Part shown: positions 34,974 through 45,526 of the stretch, piece after piece
Layout: each line of letters starts with the position of its first letter
Numbering within the stretch: position 1 is the first letter of the stretch
Source of the DNA: Myxococcota bacterium
Lineage (GTDB): Bacteria > Myxococcota_A > UBA9160 > SMWR01
Length of the DNA: 64,000 nucleotides
NCBI GenBank assembly: GCA_022447545.1
Contig: JAKVBI010000011.1
Location: forward strand, 316,398 to 380,397
Direction of reading: 5' to 3'
Program-made: the position numbers and the translations under genes
The notes under the pieces: model-generated
Database searches by the model: none
Seen by the model: only the letters and a program-made list of their open reading frames with translations
Told to the model about the DNA's origin: nothing

Positions 34974-37900
34974 ATGGAACCGAGCCAAACCGACGGCCCG
35001 ACCTCACCCCCCAACTTCGACGCTCATTACGAACTCAACGATCGTTATCGCCTCCAGTCGGGGCGCGTCTTTCTCACCGGCACCCAGGCGCTGACCCGGC
35101 TGCCCATGATGCAGCGTCAACGGGACCTGGCCGCGGGCCTCAACACTGCGGGTTTCATTTCAGGCTATCGGGGCTCCCCGCTGGGGAACTACGACATGGC
35201 GCTCTGGCAGGCCCAGGACTTCCTTGAACAGAACGAGATCGTCTTCAAATCGGGCATCAACGAGGACATGGCCGCCACGGCCGTCTGGGGATCCCAACAG
35301 ACTCGCGTCCTGGGCAACCCGCGCTTCGACGGTGTGTTCGGTATCTGGTACGGCAAGGGTCCGGGCGTGGACCGCTCGGGAGACGCCCTCAAGCACGGCA
35401 ACTACGCGGGCTCGGGTCCCAACGGAGGCGTGCTGGTTCTGTGCGGCGACGACCCGGGTGCCAAGTCGTCTTCCGTGGCTCACCAGAGCGAGCAGGCCAT
35501 GGTCCACATGGGGATTCCGGTCCTCAACCCTTCCAACGTCCAGGAGTACCTCGATCTCGGACTCTACGGCTTTGCGCTCTCCCGCTACTCGGGCTGCTGG
35601 GTGGCCTTCAAGTGCCTCACGGACACCGTCGAGAGTTCCGCCTCGGTTTCGGTGGATCCCGATCGCATCCAGATCGTAGAACCCGACGACTACGAGATGC
35701 CCGAGGGGGGCCTCAACCTGGGTGCTGGGGGATTCAATCCCGCCCAGGCCGAGCAACGCGTGTACGAAGAGCGCCTGCCCGCCGTCCAAGCCTTCGTGCG
35801 TGCCAATGGACTCGACCGGGTGGTGGTGGACTCCTCCCAACGCCGCCTGGGCATCGTCACCACCGGCAAGGCATACCTCGACGTGCGTCAAGCTCTGGAC
35901 GAACTCGGGATCGACGAGCAGCGCGCGGAATCCCTGGGACTCTCGATCTACAAGGTGGCCCTGACCTGGCCACTCGAGCCCATCAACGCCTTGCGGTTTG
36001 CAGAGGGCCTCGACGAGATCATCGTGGTGGAGGAGAAACGCCCGCTGATCGAAGAACAACTCGCAGCCATCCTCTATAACCAGCAAAGCCGCCCGAAGCT
36101 CTACGGCAAACGCGACGGCAACGGAAACGTTCTCCTTTCGAGTACCGGTGAACTCTCGCCCGCCGCCGTGGGCAAGGCCCTTCGAAGTTGGCTTTCCCAT
36201 GCAGCCCCCGGCCAGGTAGAACCGGAACCTGTGGCCAGCCTGCCCGTGGTACAAGCCCAGGGCCCGAATGCGGGCCTCGTCCGGATGGCGAGCTTCTGTT
36301 CGGGGTGCCCCCACAACTCCTCCACTGTCGTGCCCGAAGGCAGCGCCGCCATGGGTGGAATCGGCTGCCACGGCATGGTGGTGTGGCACCCGAAGCGAAA
36401 CACCATCGCCATCACACACATGGGTGGCGAAGGAGCCACCTGGATCGGAGCATCGCCTTTCATCGACCGGACCCACATCTTCCAGAACATGGGAGACGGC
36501 ACCTATTTCCACTCGGGTCTGCTCGCCATTCGCGCAGCCGTCGCCGCCGACGCCAACATGACCTACAAGGTGCTCGTCAATGGCGCCGTCGCCATGACCG
36601 GTGGCCAGCCCATCGAGGGCGAGTCCATGGACGGCGAAATCACCACTCCCGAAATCGCCCACCAGTTGCGCGCCGAGGGAATCGACCGCATCGCGATCCT
36701 GAGTAACGACATCGAGAAGTATTCAGAAGGGTCCTTTCCGACAGGAACGACGATCCATCATCGTGACGAGATCGACCGGGTGCAGCGAGAGATTCGCGAG
36801 GTACGCGGTGTCACCGCCATCGTCTACGACCAGACCTGCGCGGCGGAAGCGCGACGCTTGCGCAAACGCGGCGAGTTCGACGACCCCGATCGGCGCATCG
36901 TGATCAATGAAGCCGTATGCGAGGGTTGCGGAGACTGCAGCGTGCAGAGTAACTGCATCGCCGTCGAGCCCGTGGAAACCGAGTTCGGTCGCAAACGTAA
37001 GATCAACCAGAGTGGCTGCAACAAGGACTTCTCGTGCACCAAGGGCTACTGCCCGAGCTTCGCCAGCATCTATGGAGGCCAACTTCGCAAAGCCGAGGTC
37101 AAGGGAACCGACTCGGGCGACGACACACTTTTCGCCCAGTTGCCCGAGCCCCTGGTCGCCGACACCCGGGAGCCGTTCAACGCGCTGGTGGTGGGGATCG
37201 GCGGCACGGGGGTCGTGACCGTGGGCGCTCTGCTCGGCATGGCGGCCCATCTCGAGGGGAAGGGCTGCTCACTACTCGACCTCACGGGTCTCTCTCAAAA
37301 GAACGGCCCCGTCTTCAGCCACATCCGCATCGCAGACGAGGGCGACACCATCCACGCCACACGAATTGGCCTGGGCTCGGCGGACCTGGTGCTGGGGTGC
37401 GACATCGTCAGTACTTCCGGCGCCGAGGGCCTGCCAAAGATGAAGGACGGCCGCACCACGGCCATCGTCAACACCCACCTGTCACCCACGGCAGACTTCA
37501 CCGTCGCCCCAGACCTCGACCTCTCCACCCTGGCCATGCAGGACTCGATCCGCGGCGCCGCCGGCCAGGAGAGTTCCCACTTCATCGAAGCAACGCGTCT
37601 GGCCACGGCGCTGATGGGAGACGCCATCGCGTCCAACCTGTTCCTGCTGGGATACGCGATGCAACTGGGCCGGATCCCAGTGCACCGCGCCAGCCTCGAA
37701 CGCGCCATCGAGTTGAACGGCCGCTCCATCGAAATGAACAAACGAGCCATTCAATGGGGCCGCCTGGCGGCGGTGGATTTCGAGGCCGTCGAGCGGGCTG
37801 CAAAACCCGGCATGCGGGAGTCCGAGACCCGAGAGGCAGCCAAGAGCCTGGAGGATGTCGTCGCACTACGGGTCGCTGCACTCGTCGACTACCAGGACGA

Positions 37901-38510
37901 GGACTACGCGAAACGCTACACCGATCTCGTCGACCGGGTAAAGGCACGCGAGACCGAGGCCCTAGGAAACCCCGGTGCGCTGACCGATGCAGTCGCTCGC
38001 TACCACTTCAAACTGCTGGCTTACAAGGACGAGTACGAAGTGGCCCGCATGTGGTCGAGCGAAACCTTCCGCAATCAGCTCGATGCCGAGTTCGAGGGCG
38101 ACTACCGCATGCGAATCCACCTGGCGCCCCAACTCTTCTGGCCCCGGGATCCCGACACCGGCCGCGTCAAGAAGATCACGGCCTGGCCGTGGGTGCTGTC
38201 GACTTTCTCTGTACTCGCGAAGTTCAAGGGTTTGCGCGGCACGGCCTTCGACCCGTTTGGATACACAGCCCATCGCAAGCTCGAACGTCAGCTGATCACC
38301 GACTACGAGAAGAACATCGACGAACTGCTCGAAAGCCTGGCCCCGGACAACGTCGAATTGGCCGCGTCGATTGCCAGCATTCCCGAGCACATTCGAGGGT
38401 TCGACCTCGTCAAGGAGCAGCAACTCGAGGACGCTCGCTCCAAGGAGGCCGAACTCCTGGCAGCCTTCCGGCTACGGTCTCCGGCAGAGAACGAGTTGCC
38501 GGCCAGCTGA
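34974..38510 (+). CDS. Indolepyruvate:ferredoxin oxidoreductase, fused alpha/beta/gamma form
   Basis: An 1178-residue single-chain 2-oxoacid oxidoreductase, the usual fused length. Residues 50-250 form the pyrimidine-binding part (FISGYRGSPLGNYDMAL). The TPP-binding part contains CSGCPHNSSTVVPEGSAAMG and GGEGATWIGASPF near 440-510. A ferredoxin-like cluster region follows (VCEGCGDCSVQSNC ... CNKDFSCTKGYC, about 640-690), then the gamma domain at VVGIGGTGVVTVGAL. It oxidatively decarboxylates aryl or branched 2-oxoacids to acyl-CoA. AGGAG lies ahead of ATG 34974. It is followed by an amidohydrolase, suggesting a joint amino acid or aromatic amide route. Confidence 0.93.
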   Translation: MEPSQTDGPTSPPNFDAHYELNDRYRLQSGRVFLTGTQALTRLPMMQRQRDLAAGLNTAGFISGYRGSPLGNYDMALWQAQDFLEQNEIVFKSGINEDMAATAVWGSQQTRVLGNPRFDGVFGIWYGKGPGVDRSGDALKHGNYAGSGPNGGVLVLCGDDPGAKSSSVAHQSEQAMVHMGIPVLNPSNVQEYLDLGLYGFALSRYSGCWVAFKCLTDTVESSASVSVDPDRIQIVEPDDYEMPEGGLNLGAGGFNPAQAEQRVYEERLPAVQAFVRANGLDRVVVDSSQRRLGIVTTGKAYLDVRQALDELGIDEQRAESLGLSIYKVALTWPLEPINALRFAEGLDEIIVVEEKRPLIEEQLAAILYNQQSRPKLYGKRDGNGNVLLSSTGELSPAAVGKALRSWLSHAAPGQVEPEPVASLPVVQAQGPNAGLVRMASFCSGCPHNSSTVVPEGSAAMGGIGCHGMVVWHPKRNTIAITHMGGEGATWIGASPFIDRTHIFQNMGDGTYFHSGLLAIRAAVAADANMTYKVLVNGAVAMTGGQPIEGESMDGEITTPEIAHQLRAEGIDRIAILSNDIEKYSEGSFPTGTTIHHRDEIDRVQREIREVRGVTAIVYDQTCAAEARRLRKRGEFDDPDRRIVINEAVCEGCGDCSVQSNCIAVEPVETEFGRKRKINQSGCNKDFSCTKGYCPSFASIYGGQLRKAEVKGTDSGDDTLFAQLPEPLVADTREPFNALVVGIGGTGVVTVGALLGMAAHLEGKGCSLLDLTGLSQKNGPVFSHIRIADEGDTIHATRIGLGSADLVLGCDIVSTSGAEGLPKMKDGRTTAIVNTHLSPTADFTVAPDLDLSTLAMQDSIRGAAGQESSHFIEATRLATALMGDAIASNLFLLGYAMQLGRIPVHRASLERAIELNGRSIEMNKRAIQWGRLAAVDFEAVERAAKPGMRESETREAAKSLEDVVALRVAALVDYQDEDYAKRYTDLVDRVKARETEALGNPGALTDAVARYHFKLLAYKDEYEVARMWSSETFRNQLDAEFEGDYRMRIHLAPQLFWPRDPDTGRVKKITAWPWVLSTFSVLAKFKGLRGTAFDPFGYTAHRKLERQLITDYEKNIDELLESLAPDNVELAASIASIPEHIRGFDLVKEQQLEDARSKEAELLAAFRLRSPAENELPAS

Positions 38511-38541
38511 CGCCGGGCAGTCACTCCACGGAGACCACCCC

Positions 38542-39783
38542 ATGTCGCGCATCGTCTTCCGGGGAGCCAACCTCCTCGATGGGGAAGGCCCCGCTCGCCC
38601 GGAAACCACGGTGATCGTCGAAAACGAACGAATCCTCCGCGTCTCCGACCAGGCCGTGGAGGCTCGGGATTCCGATCGCCTGATCGAACTGGCGGGGCGA
38701 ACATTGATGCCCGGCCTGATCAGCTCCCATTTCCACTCCACCTACGACGGAATCACCCTCATGCCCCAGCCCCTGGGGCTCGAGCATCCACCGGGCTACA
38801 TGATGCTGCTGGCGGCGAACAACGCCCGCCGTGCGCTCGAGTGCGGCTTCACCAGCGTGATCAGTGCGGGCGCCATCAGCGATGACATCGACGCCCAGCT
38901 CAAGCTGGCCATCGACAATGGAGTGGTGCCGGGCCCTCGCCTGATGGCGGGCAGCCGCGGATTCGACACCACCGGGGGCTACACGGATACGGCCAGTGGC
39001 TGGTGGCAGCTCGCCAACCCGGGCGCAGCGCGCTTCTGTGACGGTCCCGACGGGTTCCGCAAGGGCGTTCGGGAGGAACTCGCACGGGGCGCCGAGATCA
39101 TCAAGCTCTTCGCCAGCGGCGGACACGGAGTCGCCGATGCAGTCACCGCCTCGCCGATCTCCGAGCCCGAGGTGCGCGCCGCCGCCGAAACTGCTCATCA
39201 ACGCGGATTCAAGGTACGGGCCCACTGTGCCTGGCGTCACACCCTGCTGGAATGCGTGGGCGCTGGGGTCGACGTCATCGACCACGGCGATGGCATGGAC
39301 ACCGAGTGTCTCGACGCCATGCTCGAAGCGGGGACGTTTCTGGTTCCGGGCCTCTACTTCGTGAAGAAGCTGCTGGAGGACACGGGCAACTTCATGGGGG
39401 CGACCCCGGCCCAGACCGAATCCGTCCGGGCCGAGTTCGAAAATGCCCAGCGCATGCTGCCCGTGGCTCAGAAGGCCGGCCTGCCGATCTGCGTCGGCGA
39501 CGACTATGGGGTGATGAATCTGCCCCACGGAAGTTACGCCGAGGAACTCGAGTTCTACGTCGAGGACGTCGGCATTGCGCCCCTCGAAGTGATCCGTTGG
39601 GCCACCCGAAATGGCGCCGAGCTGATGGGCCGCGCCGATGAATTGGGAACGGTGGCGGAGGGCAAGCTCGCCGACCTCCTGGTCGTGGATGGCGATCCCA
39701 GCCACGACATCGCGGTTCTACAACACAGCGAGGCCTTCCACGCCATCCTCAAGGGCGGCGAGTTCGTCAAGGATGTTCTCTGA
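38542..39783 (+). CDS. Amidohydrolase family protein
   Basis: A 413-residue metal-dependent hydrolase starting at ATG 38542, nine bases after GGAG. It begins with the urease-type sandwich (VFRGANLLDGEGPARPETT), followed by GLISSHFHSTYDG with the HxH metal pair. VRAHCAWRHTLLECVGAGVDVIDHGDGMD and CVGDDYGVMNLPHGSY supply the later ligands. Members of this imidazolonepropionase-like group hydrolyse amide or cyclic amide bonds. It sits 31 bp after the indolepyruvate oxidoreductase gene and converges with the SGNH gene. Confidence 0.9.
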   Translation: MSRIVFRGANLLDGEGPARPETTVIVENERILRVSDQAVEARDSDRLIELAGRTLMPGLISSHFHSTYDGITLMPQPLGLEHPPGYMMLLAANNARRALECGFTSVISAGAISDDIDAQLKLAIDNGVVPGPRLMAGSRGFDTTGGYTDTASGWWQLANPGAARFCDGPDGFRKGVREELARGAEIIKLFASGGHGVADAVTASPISEPEVRAAAETAHQRGFKVRAHCAWRHTLLECVGAGVDVIDHGDGMDTECLDAMLEAGTFLVPGLYFVKKLLEDTGNFMGATPAQTESVRAEFENAQRMLPVAQKAGLPICVGDDYGVMNLPHGSYAEELEFYVEDVGIAPLEVIRWATRNGAELMGRADELGTVAEGKLADLLVVDGDPSHDIAVLQHSEAFHAILKGGEFVKDVL

Positions 39784-39789
39784 AGTGCG

Positions 39790-40779
39790 TCACGGAGAAT
39801 GTTCGCCGTGGTCGCGCAGAGTTTCCTCCAGCCGTTGGGCCACTTGCTCGGCAAAGAACTCGGTCATCAAGGGACCGGGATGACCGTTCACGGGATTCGC
39901 GCGCAACTGTTCGGTCGGGTAGCCGCGGAAACGATCCCGGGCCCCTGGAAACAAATTCAGGGTCTCGATTCCGGCGTCCGCCATCATGGGCGTCAGAGTC
40001 TCGAACGCTCTCTCGGTGCGCTCGCCGAGGCGTGAGCCGGGAGTCATCACCACGAGCAGCTCCATTCCCAGAGTTTCAGTGGTCACGCGAAGATCCTTCA
40101 GAATCTGGCCGTAGACTTCGAGATTTTCGGGCGCGTAGATGGCTCCGAGCCAGTGCCGATACTCCTCGTGGATCGTTCCGAGTTGGGCATCGAGTAGGCG
40201 TTCTCCTACCAGACGGGTGAACCGCGGGTACCAGCGCAGGGCGAAGCCGAGATTCTGCTCGATCCACAGTTTGCGCCCGTCGGCGTTGATGCGCGGCACG
40301 AGCCCCGCGTCCGGATCGTTCTCCACCAGCCCCACCACCAGCAAGTCGACTTCGTAGTGACGACCGTGCTCCTTCAAGAAAACCAACTCGTCGAGAGTCG
40401 ACCAGCCGTTACGCCCCCAGGACATCACCTCGATCTGCGAGTGGCGAGCAGTGAGTAGGGCCTCGAGACGGTGGCTCCACACTTGCTCGTACGGAAGCCC
40501 CGAACCCCAGATGAATGAATCTCCCAGCACGGCGATGCGGTAGACGCCCTCGGGTTTGTCTTTCGATCGCACCACATCGGTGAAGCCGTGGGGGTGTTGC
40601 TTTGCCAGGCGGTGGCTGCGGAGGCGCAACTTCCGATCCATCTCGCGATGCTCGGTCGTTGGGTCCATGGCCTGTCGCAGAGCGAGCCACTGCTCCCCGA
40701 GCCAGAGGGCGACCAGCAGGGACACAACCCCCAGCAAACCGTTGACCAGATACCTGCGCCAGTTCAGCGGCCTGCTCAC
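39790..40779 (-). CDS. SGNH/GDSL-type hydrolase, membrane-anchored
   Basis: A 329-residue protein with GTG 40779 as start. Residues 10-30 (LVNGLLGVVSLLVALWLG) form a single N-terminal membrane helix. The nucleophile block is VLGDSFIWGSG (GDS motif), GRNGWSTLDE carries the Gly/Asn oxyanion residue, and the Asp/His pair is in NPVNGHPGPLMTEFF near the C-terminus. This arrangement is typical of extracytoplasmic O-acyl esterases or acetyltransferase-like hydrolases working on polysaccharides. It follows the Sel1-repeat gene on the same strand. Confidence 0.85.
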   Translation of the reverse strand: MSRPLNWRRYLVNGLLGVVSLLVALWLGEQWLALRQAMDPTTEHREMDRKLRLRSHRLAKQHPHGFTDVVRSKDKPEGVYRIAVLGDSFIWGSGLPYEQVWSHRLEALLTARHSQIEVMSWGRNGWSTLDELVFLKEHGRHYEVDLLVVGLVENDPDAGLVPRINADGRKLWIEQNLGFALRWYPRFTRLVGERLLDAQLGTIHEEYRHWLGAIYAPENLEVYGQILKDLRVTTETLGMELLVVMTPGSRLGERTERAFETLTPMMADAGIETLNLFPGARDRFRGYPTEQLRANPVNGHPGPLMTEFFAEQVAQRLEETLRDHGEHSP

Positions 40780-40897
40780 GCCAACCCCGATAACGCGCCA
40801 CCGGAACTGCGTTGGGAACGAATCGCCGGCATCGAACTCGGCATTCGTCGATTATACTGCGCGCCCTGTCGACCTCGTTCCTGCCCGACGACTCGTG

Positions 40898-42535
40898 TCA
40901 CTGGGGCGTGTTGATCTCAAGGTAGATCTCGCGGGCGCGCTGATTCGCCCGCCGGAGATCTGCTCTCGTCAGACTCGGCCGCAACATCTCCTTCGTCCGC
41001 GTGGCGAGTCCGAACCCTGCAGCCTCGCTCAACTCCAGCCACGCATAGGCCTCGACGACATTCTCTGGGACCCCCAGACCCCGGACGTAACCAAGCGCCA
41101 GCCGGAATTGCGCGTCGCCGAAACCGGCTCGAGCCGACTGTTCGAACCAGCGCATGGCCTCCTCGGGGTCGGCAGCAACCCCCTCCCCTTCAAGATGAAG
41201 ATCTCCAAGGACCCGGGCCGCACGACCATCTCCCATTTCCGCGGCCTTCCGATACAAGCGAACGGCCTCACCCAGGTTGGCGGGCACCCCCTTGCCGCTG
41301 CGGTACGCAGCGGCAAGCGCGGCGGTACCGCGATGATCTCCGAGGTCTGACGCCTCCTGGAACCACCTCACTGCCTCCAGGGCCGCGGCTTCGGACTCGG
41401 GCTGGTTCTCGGCCATCAGACCGAGCAGATACATGGCCTCGGTATCACGCCCAGCGGCTCCGGCTTCAAGCCAGCGGCGAGCCTTTTCCAGATCCACGGG
41501 CTGGTGGCGCCCCATCAGGTAGCTCCGGCCCAGGTCCGTCATGGCGACCACGTGTCCTTTTTCCGCGGCGACAGCGAGCCATCGTTGGGACTCCACGGGG
41601 TCAGCGGGAGTTCCCTCGCCCGCTAGGACCATCACGGACACGAGGTAGGCGGATTCAGCGTGATCCTGATTCGCCGCCTCCAACAGCCAACGCAGGGCGT
41701 TGACATCGCTGCTCTCGACGCCCTCTCCCCGCTTGTACTGGATACCCAGGCGATGGGCGGCCTGTGCGTTGCCCTGGACCGCCGCTCGCTGATTCCACGA
41801 AAACGCCTCCGCCATGTCCGGTGGACCCGCCAGACCCAGATAAAGGATTCGCGCGAGTTCGTACTGGGCACTGTCGAGTCCGGCCTCGGCCGCCACGCGA
41901 TACCAGCGAACCCCCTCGGACCATTGCGCTTCGGTCGCCTGATCACCGGACAATTGGCGCGCCAGTCGCAGGGCCCCCTCCACCGATCCCCCGTCGGCAG
42001 CCGCACGTAGCCAACGCAGCCCTTCGGCCTCGTCCCGCTCCACGCCTCGGCCCTGTAGGTAAGCCAACCCCAGGTTGGCGTCGGCACGCGCGGAGCCCTG
42101 TGCCGAGGCACGCCGGAACCAGGCAACGGCCTCTTTCTCGTCCCGCTCGGTGCCGTCGCCCACGTACAGGAGCACCCCGTAGTCGTTCTGAGCTTCCGCG
42201 TAGCCACTCTCGGCTGATCGCGACAGCCATCGCTCGGCTTGTTCGAGGTCTGCCGAGACCCCAACTCCAGTCTGATAAGCGACACCCAGCAGGTACTCGC
42301 ATGGCGCGTAGGCCCGCGCCGCGCAGTCGCGCAGCAAAGCCACCGCGGCCACAGGATCCGAGGGCACACCGCGTCCCTCAAGGAGGGCTACCGCTCTGGC
42401 GTGGGCCTCCTCGAACTCGGCCAACGCTTCAGGAGACACCGGCGGCAACGGCTCGGGAGTCTCGACGGCCCTCAGGTCACCCTGCATCAGCCCTAGAGCC
42501 AACACAGCTGCGATCAGCACCCGAAAACGCTTCAC
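40898..42535 (-). CDS. Exported Sel1-like repeat protein
   Basis: A 545-residue protein with GTG 42535. The signal peptide is VLIAAVLALGLMQGDLRA. About 12 to 13 Sel1-like repeats of 36 residues follow, each with the A-W-A-G-A-Q-L-G-Y-G-G-V pattern (for example WLSRSAESGYAEAQNDYGVL). They form a curved alpha-solenoid used for protein-protein contacts in signalling and envelope assembly. There is no enzymatic domain. It lies between a D-aminoacylase-type gene and the SGNH hydrolase, all on the minus strand. Confidence 0.92.
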   Translation of the reverse strand: MKRFRVLIAAVLALGLMQGDLRAVETPEPLPPVSPEALAEFEEAHARAVALLEGRGVPSDPVAAVALLRDCAARAYAPCEYLLGVAYQTGVGVSADLEQAERWLSRSAESGYAEAQNDYGVLLYVGDGTERDEKEAVAWFRRASAQGSARADANLGLAYLQGRGVERDEAEGLRWLRAAADGGSVEGALRLARQLSGDQATEAQWSEGVRWYRVAAEAGLDSAQYELARILYLGLAGPPDMAEAFSWNQRAAVQGNAQAAHRLGIQYKRGEGVESSDVNALRWLLEAANQDHAESAYLVSVMVLAGEGTPADPVESQRWLAVAAEKGHVVAMTDLGRSYLMGRHQPVDLEKARRWLEAGAAGRDTEAMYLLGLMAENQPESEAAALEAVRWFQEASDLGDHRGTAALAAAYRSGKGVPANLGEAVRLYRKAAEMGDGRAARVLGDLHLEGEGVAADPEEAMRWFEQSARAGFGDAQFRLALGYVRGLGVPENVVEAYAWLELSEAAGFGLATRTKEMLRPSLTRADLRRANQRAREIYLEINTPQ

Positions 42536-42555
42536 CCCGTATCCAGTTCCGGGTC

Positions 42556-44283
42556 TCAGCGGATCAGGCGCCCCGGCGTAGCGCCCGTGTGCTCCCCGTT
42601 TCGGAAGGTGACCTGCCCAGCCACGGCCGTAGCTCGGAAGCCCACGGCGCGCTGAACCACCCGCGGTGCCCCGGTGGGGAGATCGCGGATGATTTCGGGG
42701 GTTTGCAGTTGGAGTCCGTCCAGATCGATCACGTTGAGATCCGCGCGCAAGCCCACCTCGAGCCGGCCGCGATCCGAAAATCCATAGAGTTGCGCCGGGT
42801 CGTCGCTCAGCAATTTCACTGCCTGCTCGATGGGAATGCGATCACCGCGCTTGCGATCTCGAACCCAGTGAACGAGCACGAAGGTCGGCATGCTTGCATC
42901 GCAGATCATGCTGCAGTGAGCGCCGCCATCGGCCAGCCCCACGACGGTTGCCGGGTGCCGCATCATGGAACCGATGTCGTCCAGGTTGCCGTGCTTGTAA
43001 CCCGAAAAGAAGACATGAAGGAAGCCCGGGTTCGAGACATCCTCCGCCAGATCGCACATCAGGTCGTAGACCACTTCATCGGCCGGTCGGGCCTCACGCT
43101 CGGCTCGTCCGGCGACGGAGTCCATGGGCTCGGGCTCGAAGGCCGGTCCACCGTCCAGCGGAAACGTGGTGTCGTAGCTGTTGCGCATCATCGCCATTCC
43201 CGTGCCGTCGGCTTGACTCTCCGAGAGAATCTTCGCGCGCGTGGACGGATCTCGAAGCTTCACGATCCTCTCGGAGAGGGGCAAACGGGCGATCTCCCGA
43301 TAGGAGGGACGATCCATGAAGGGGTTGAAAGTCTCCCAACTGAGAAGCAATCCCGCCGGTCGACCCGAGACTTGAGGGACGAGCTTCGCTCCCTCGGCAT
43401 TGGCCGCCTCGCTACGTTCCAAGACCTCCCGCCAGAGATCGGGCTGGGTCTGGATCTGAGCGAGCGTGAAGGTGATGGTCCGCCCCGTTTCGAGGCTCAG
43501 ACGACGATAGAGTTCCACCTCCCGCAGCGGTGCATCGGGATCCTCCCCCATGGCGCCCGCAGGGACCACTTCGACCACACCCCGATCGATGGCAGCCAGC
43601 GACTGAATCATCGCCAACAGTTCGTCTTCCGACGCGAAGGTACCCGGTACCGGGACCCCGTGGATCGAGGTGTGCAGAGGCAACCGATTGCTGGAAAAGG
43701 CCACCGCGCCCGCCTCGACGCCCTCCCGGACGATGCGCGACATCGCGTCGATGTCCGCAGCCGTCGCGGCTTCGTTGCGCGCACCCCGATCACCCATCAC
43801 GTAGGCACGAACGGACCCATGGGGAACCTGAGCGGCGACCTCGATGGCGCGCCCCATACCGTCCAATTCGTCGAGATACTCGGGGAACGACTCCCAGTTC
43901 CAAGTCATGCCATCGGCCAGTGCCGACCCCGGAATGTCTTCGACCCCCTCCATCAATTCAATCAACCACTGGTGCCGATCCGGTTTCGCCGGCGCGAAGC
44001 CAACGCCGCAGTTTCCCATCACGACACTCGTCACACCATGCCAGGACGAAGGCCCGAGGATCGGATCCCAGGTTGCTTGCCCATCGTAGTGGGTGTGGAC
44101 GTCCACGAAACCCGGCGTCACCAGCAACCCCTCGGCGTCGATCACTTCACGGGATTCGGCCTCGAGACTTCCTGCCGGCGCAATCTCGCAGATCCGACCA
44201 TCCCGAGCCGCCACGTCAGCGCTACGGGGTGCAGCCCCGGATCCATCCACCAGGGTTCCATTGCGAACGATCAAATCGAGCAT
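42556..44283 (-). CDS. D-aminoacylase/N-acyl-D-amino-acid deacylase-type amidohydrolase
   Basis: A 575-residue protein from ATG 44283, six bases after GGAG; the frame opens at 44352. It starts with [20 protein letters not shown] and has [17 protein letters not shown], the HxH metal motif of the D-aminoacylase group. [12 protein letters not shown] and [19 protein letters not shown] are also typical of that group, which hydrolyses N-acyl-D-amino acids using zinc. Its size is slightly larger than the classical enzyme. It may remodel peptidoglycan-derived or environmental D-amino acid amides. Confidence 0.88.
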   Translation of the reverse strand: MLDLIVRNGTLVDGSGAAPRSADVAARDGRICEIAPAGSLEAESREVIDAEGLLVTPGFVDVHTHYDGQATWDPILGPSSWHGVTSVVMGNCGVGFAPAKPDRHQWLIELMEGVEDIPGSALADGMTWNWESFPEYLDELDGMGRAIEVAAQVPHGSVRAYVMGDRGARNEAATAADIDAMSRIVREGVEAGAVAFSSNRLPLHTSIHGVPVPGTFASEDELLAMIQSLAAIDRGVVEVVPAGAMGEDPDAPLREVELYRRLSLETGRTITFTLAQIQTQPDLWREVLERSEAANAEGAKLVPQVSGRPAGLLLSWETFNPFMDRPSYREIARLPLSERIVKLRDPSTRAKILSESQADGTGMAMMRNSYDTTFPLDGGPAFEPEPMDSVAGRAEREARPADEVVYDLMCDLAEDVSNPGFLHVFFSGYKHGNLDDIGSMMRHPATVVGLADGGAHCSMICDASMPTFVLVHWVRDRKRGDRIPIEQAVKLLSDDPAQLYGFSDRGRLEVGLRADLNVIDLDGLQLQTPEIIRDLPTGAPRVVQRAVGFRATAVAGQVTFRNGEHTGATPGRLIR

Positions 44284-44421
44284 GCCAACTCCAGTTTCAT
44301 CACACGGCGACGCGGTGACCGGTTCGAACCAGAAAAGCCGACGAACAGCCACGATGTCGCACGAGGCCCAATGGCCGTGAGCTTACCTGATTCGCTGGGA
44401 GCCCGTGCAGCGATCCGATGG

Positions 44422-45342
44422 CTACTTGATGTCGCGCACGATGTAGCGGGGGGTTCGCCCCATCTCCTGATGGACCCTCGCCGCGTACTCGCCGACCACA
44501 CCCACGAGAAACACGACCGCACCCCAGAGACCCAGAACCCCAGCCCCCAATGTCCAATACCAGGCTTGAGGGTGGCCTGTGATCAACGCGATCAAGAATC
44601 CAACAATCAGTGCGACACCGCCGAGCAGCGTCGCCCCCATTCCCGTCAACACGACGTAGAGGAAGGGGTTGTCGGTGGCACCGATCAAAATCGAGACGAA
44701 CTGGTGGATGCGCGTCATATTGCCGTGGCGGGACATTTCATCGCCGGGACGCGCATGGTGACGCACCTCGACCTCGGTCACCCGGAAGCCGAGCTTCGCA
44801 AACAGCACCGGGAACCAACTCCGCATGTTGGAGTACTGCGACAGTTCCTGGACAGCTTCTCGAGTGTAGCCCCGTAGGAAGCACCCCGAATCGTGGATGG
44901 GGTGGGGCGAATCGCGGCGGATCACCCAGTTGACCACCAGGGAGGGGACGCGCCGAGAAAGGAACGGATCCTGACGGTTCATCCGCCAGCCGCACACCAC
45001 GTCGTAACCCGCTTCCAGTTGCTCGATGATCTTGGGAATATCCGCGGGGTCGTTCTGCAGGTCGCCATCCAGGGTCACCACGTAGCGCCCCTCGGAGTGG
45101 TCGAATCCCGCATAGGTGGCGATGTGCTGTCCGCAATTGCGGCGCAGATTCACCACACGAATCCAGGGGTGTGTGGCCTTGGCTGCGAGCAATTTCTGCT
45201 CAGTTGCGTCTCGGCTGCCGTCGTTGACGAACAGCACTTCGTGAGGCGAGGGCAGTTGGGGAAGAATTGCAGCGAGCGCTTCCACCAGCCCGTCCACGGT
45301 CTCTTCTTCGTTGTACATGGGAATGACGATCGAAAGTTCCAC
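44422..45342 (-). CDS. Family 2 glycosyltransferase, polyprenyl-phosphate type
   Basis: A 306-residue protein with AAGGAG before GTG 45342. The GT2 fold is marked by LSIVIPMYNEEETV, LFVNDGSRDATEQ, VTLDGDLQNDPADIP (DxD) and RDSPHPIHDSGCFLRGYTRE. Two C-terminal hydrophobic segments (VVLTGMGATLLGGVALIVGF and LGAGVLGLWGAVVFLVGVV) match polyprenol-phosphate glycosyltransferases. It likely makes a lipid-linked sugar for surface polysaccharide. It is divergent from GalE, with 184 bp between them. Confidence 0.92.
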   Translation of the reverse strand: MELSIVIPMYNEEETVDGLVEALAAILPQLPSPHEVLFVNDGSRDATEQKLLAAKATHPWIRVVNLRRNCGQHIATYAGFDHSEGRYVVTLDGDLQNDPADIPKIIEQLEAGYDVVCGWRMNRQDPFLSRRVPSLVVNWVIRRDSPHPIHDSGCFLRGYTREAVQELSQYSNMRSWFPVLFAKLGFRVTEVEVRHHARPGDEMSRHGNMTRIHQFVSILIGATDNPFLYVVLTGMGATLLGGVALIVGFLIALITGHPQAWYWTLGAGVLGLWGAVVFLVGVVGEYAARVHQEMGRTPRYIVRDIK

Positions 45343-45526
45343 GCCGCTCCTTTTCCATGCCCGTGCGCGGCAGGCGCCTCGCCATCGGGATTCCCCTTAT
45401 TCTACCGTAGTCTCCCTGTCGATCCGGTCGCCGGTCCCCAGCCCACCCTCCATTTGCCCTTCCGGCAAGCCGAAGTAATGTTCGAACGGGTACGAGGTGG
45501 AGCCGATGGCCACGGGGGGACGGACC

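Noticed and set aside
35160-36662. A 500-codon minus-strand open frame within the indolepyruvate oxidoreductase gene
   Set aside because: The opposite strand has full-length catalytic motifs; this frame has none.
41764-44877. A 1037-codon plus-strand open frame antisense to the Sel1 and D-aminoacylase genes
   Set aside because: It is Arg/Pro-rich, lacks domains, and mirrors well-supported minus-strand genes; such shadows are common in high-GC DNA.
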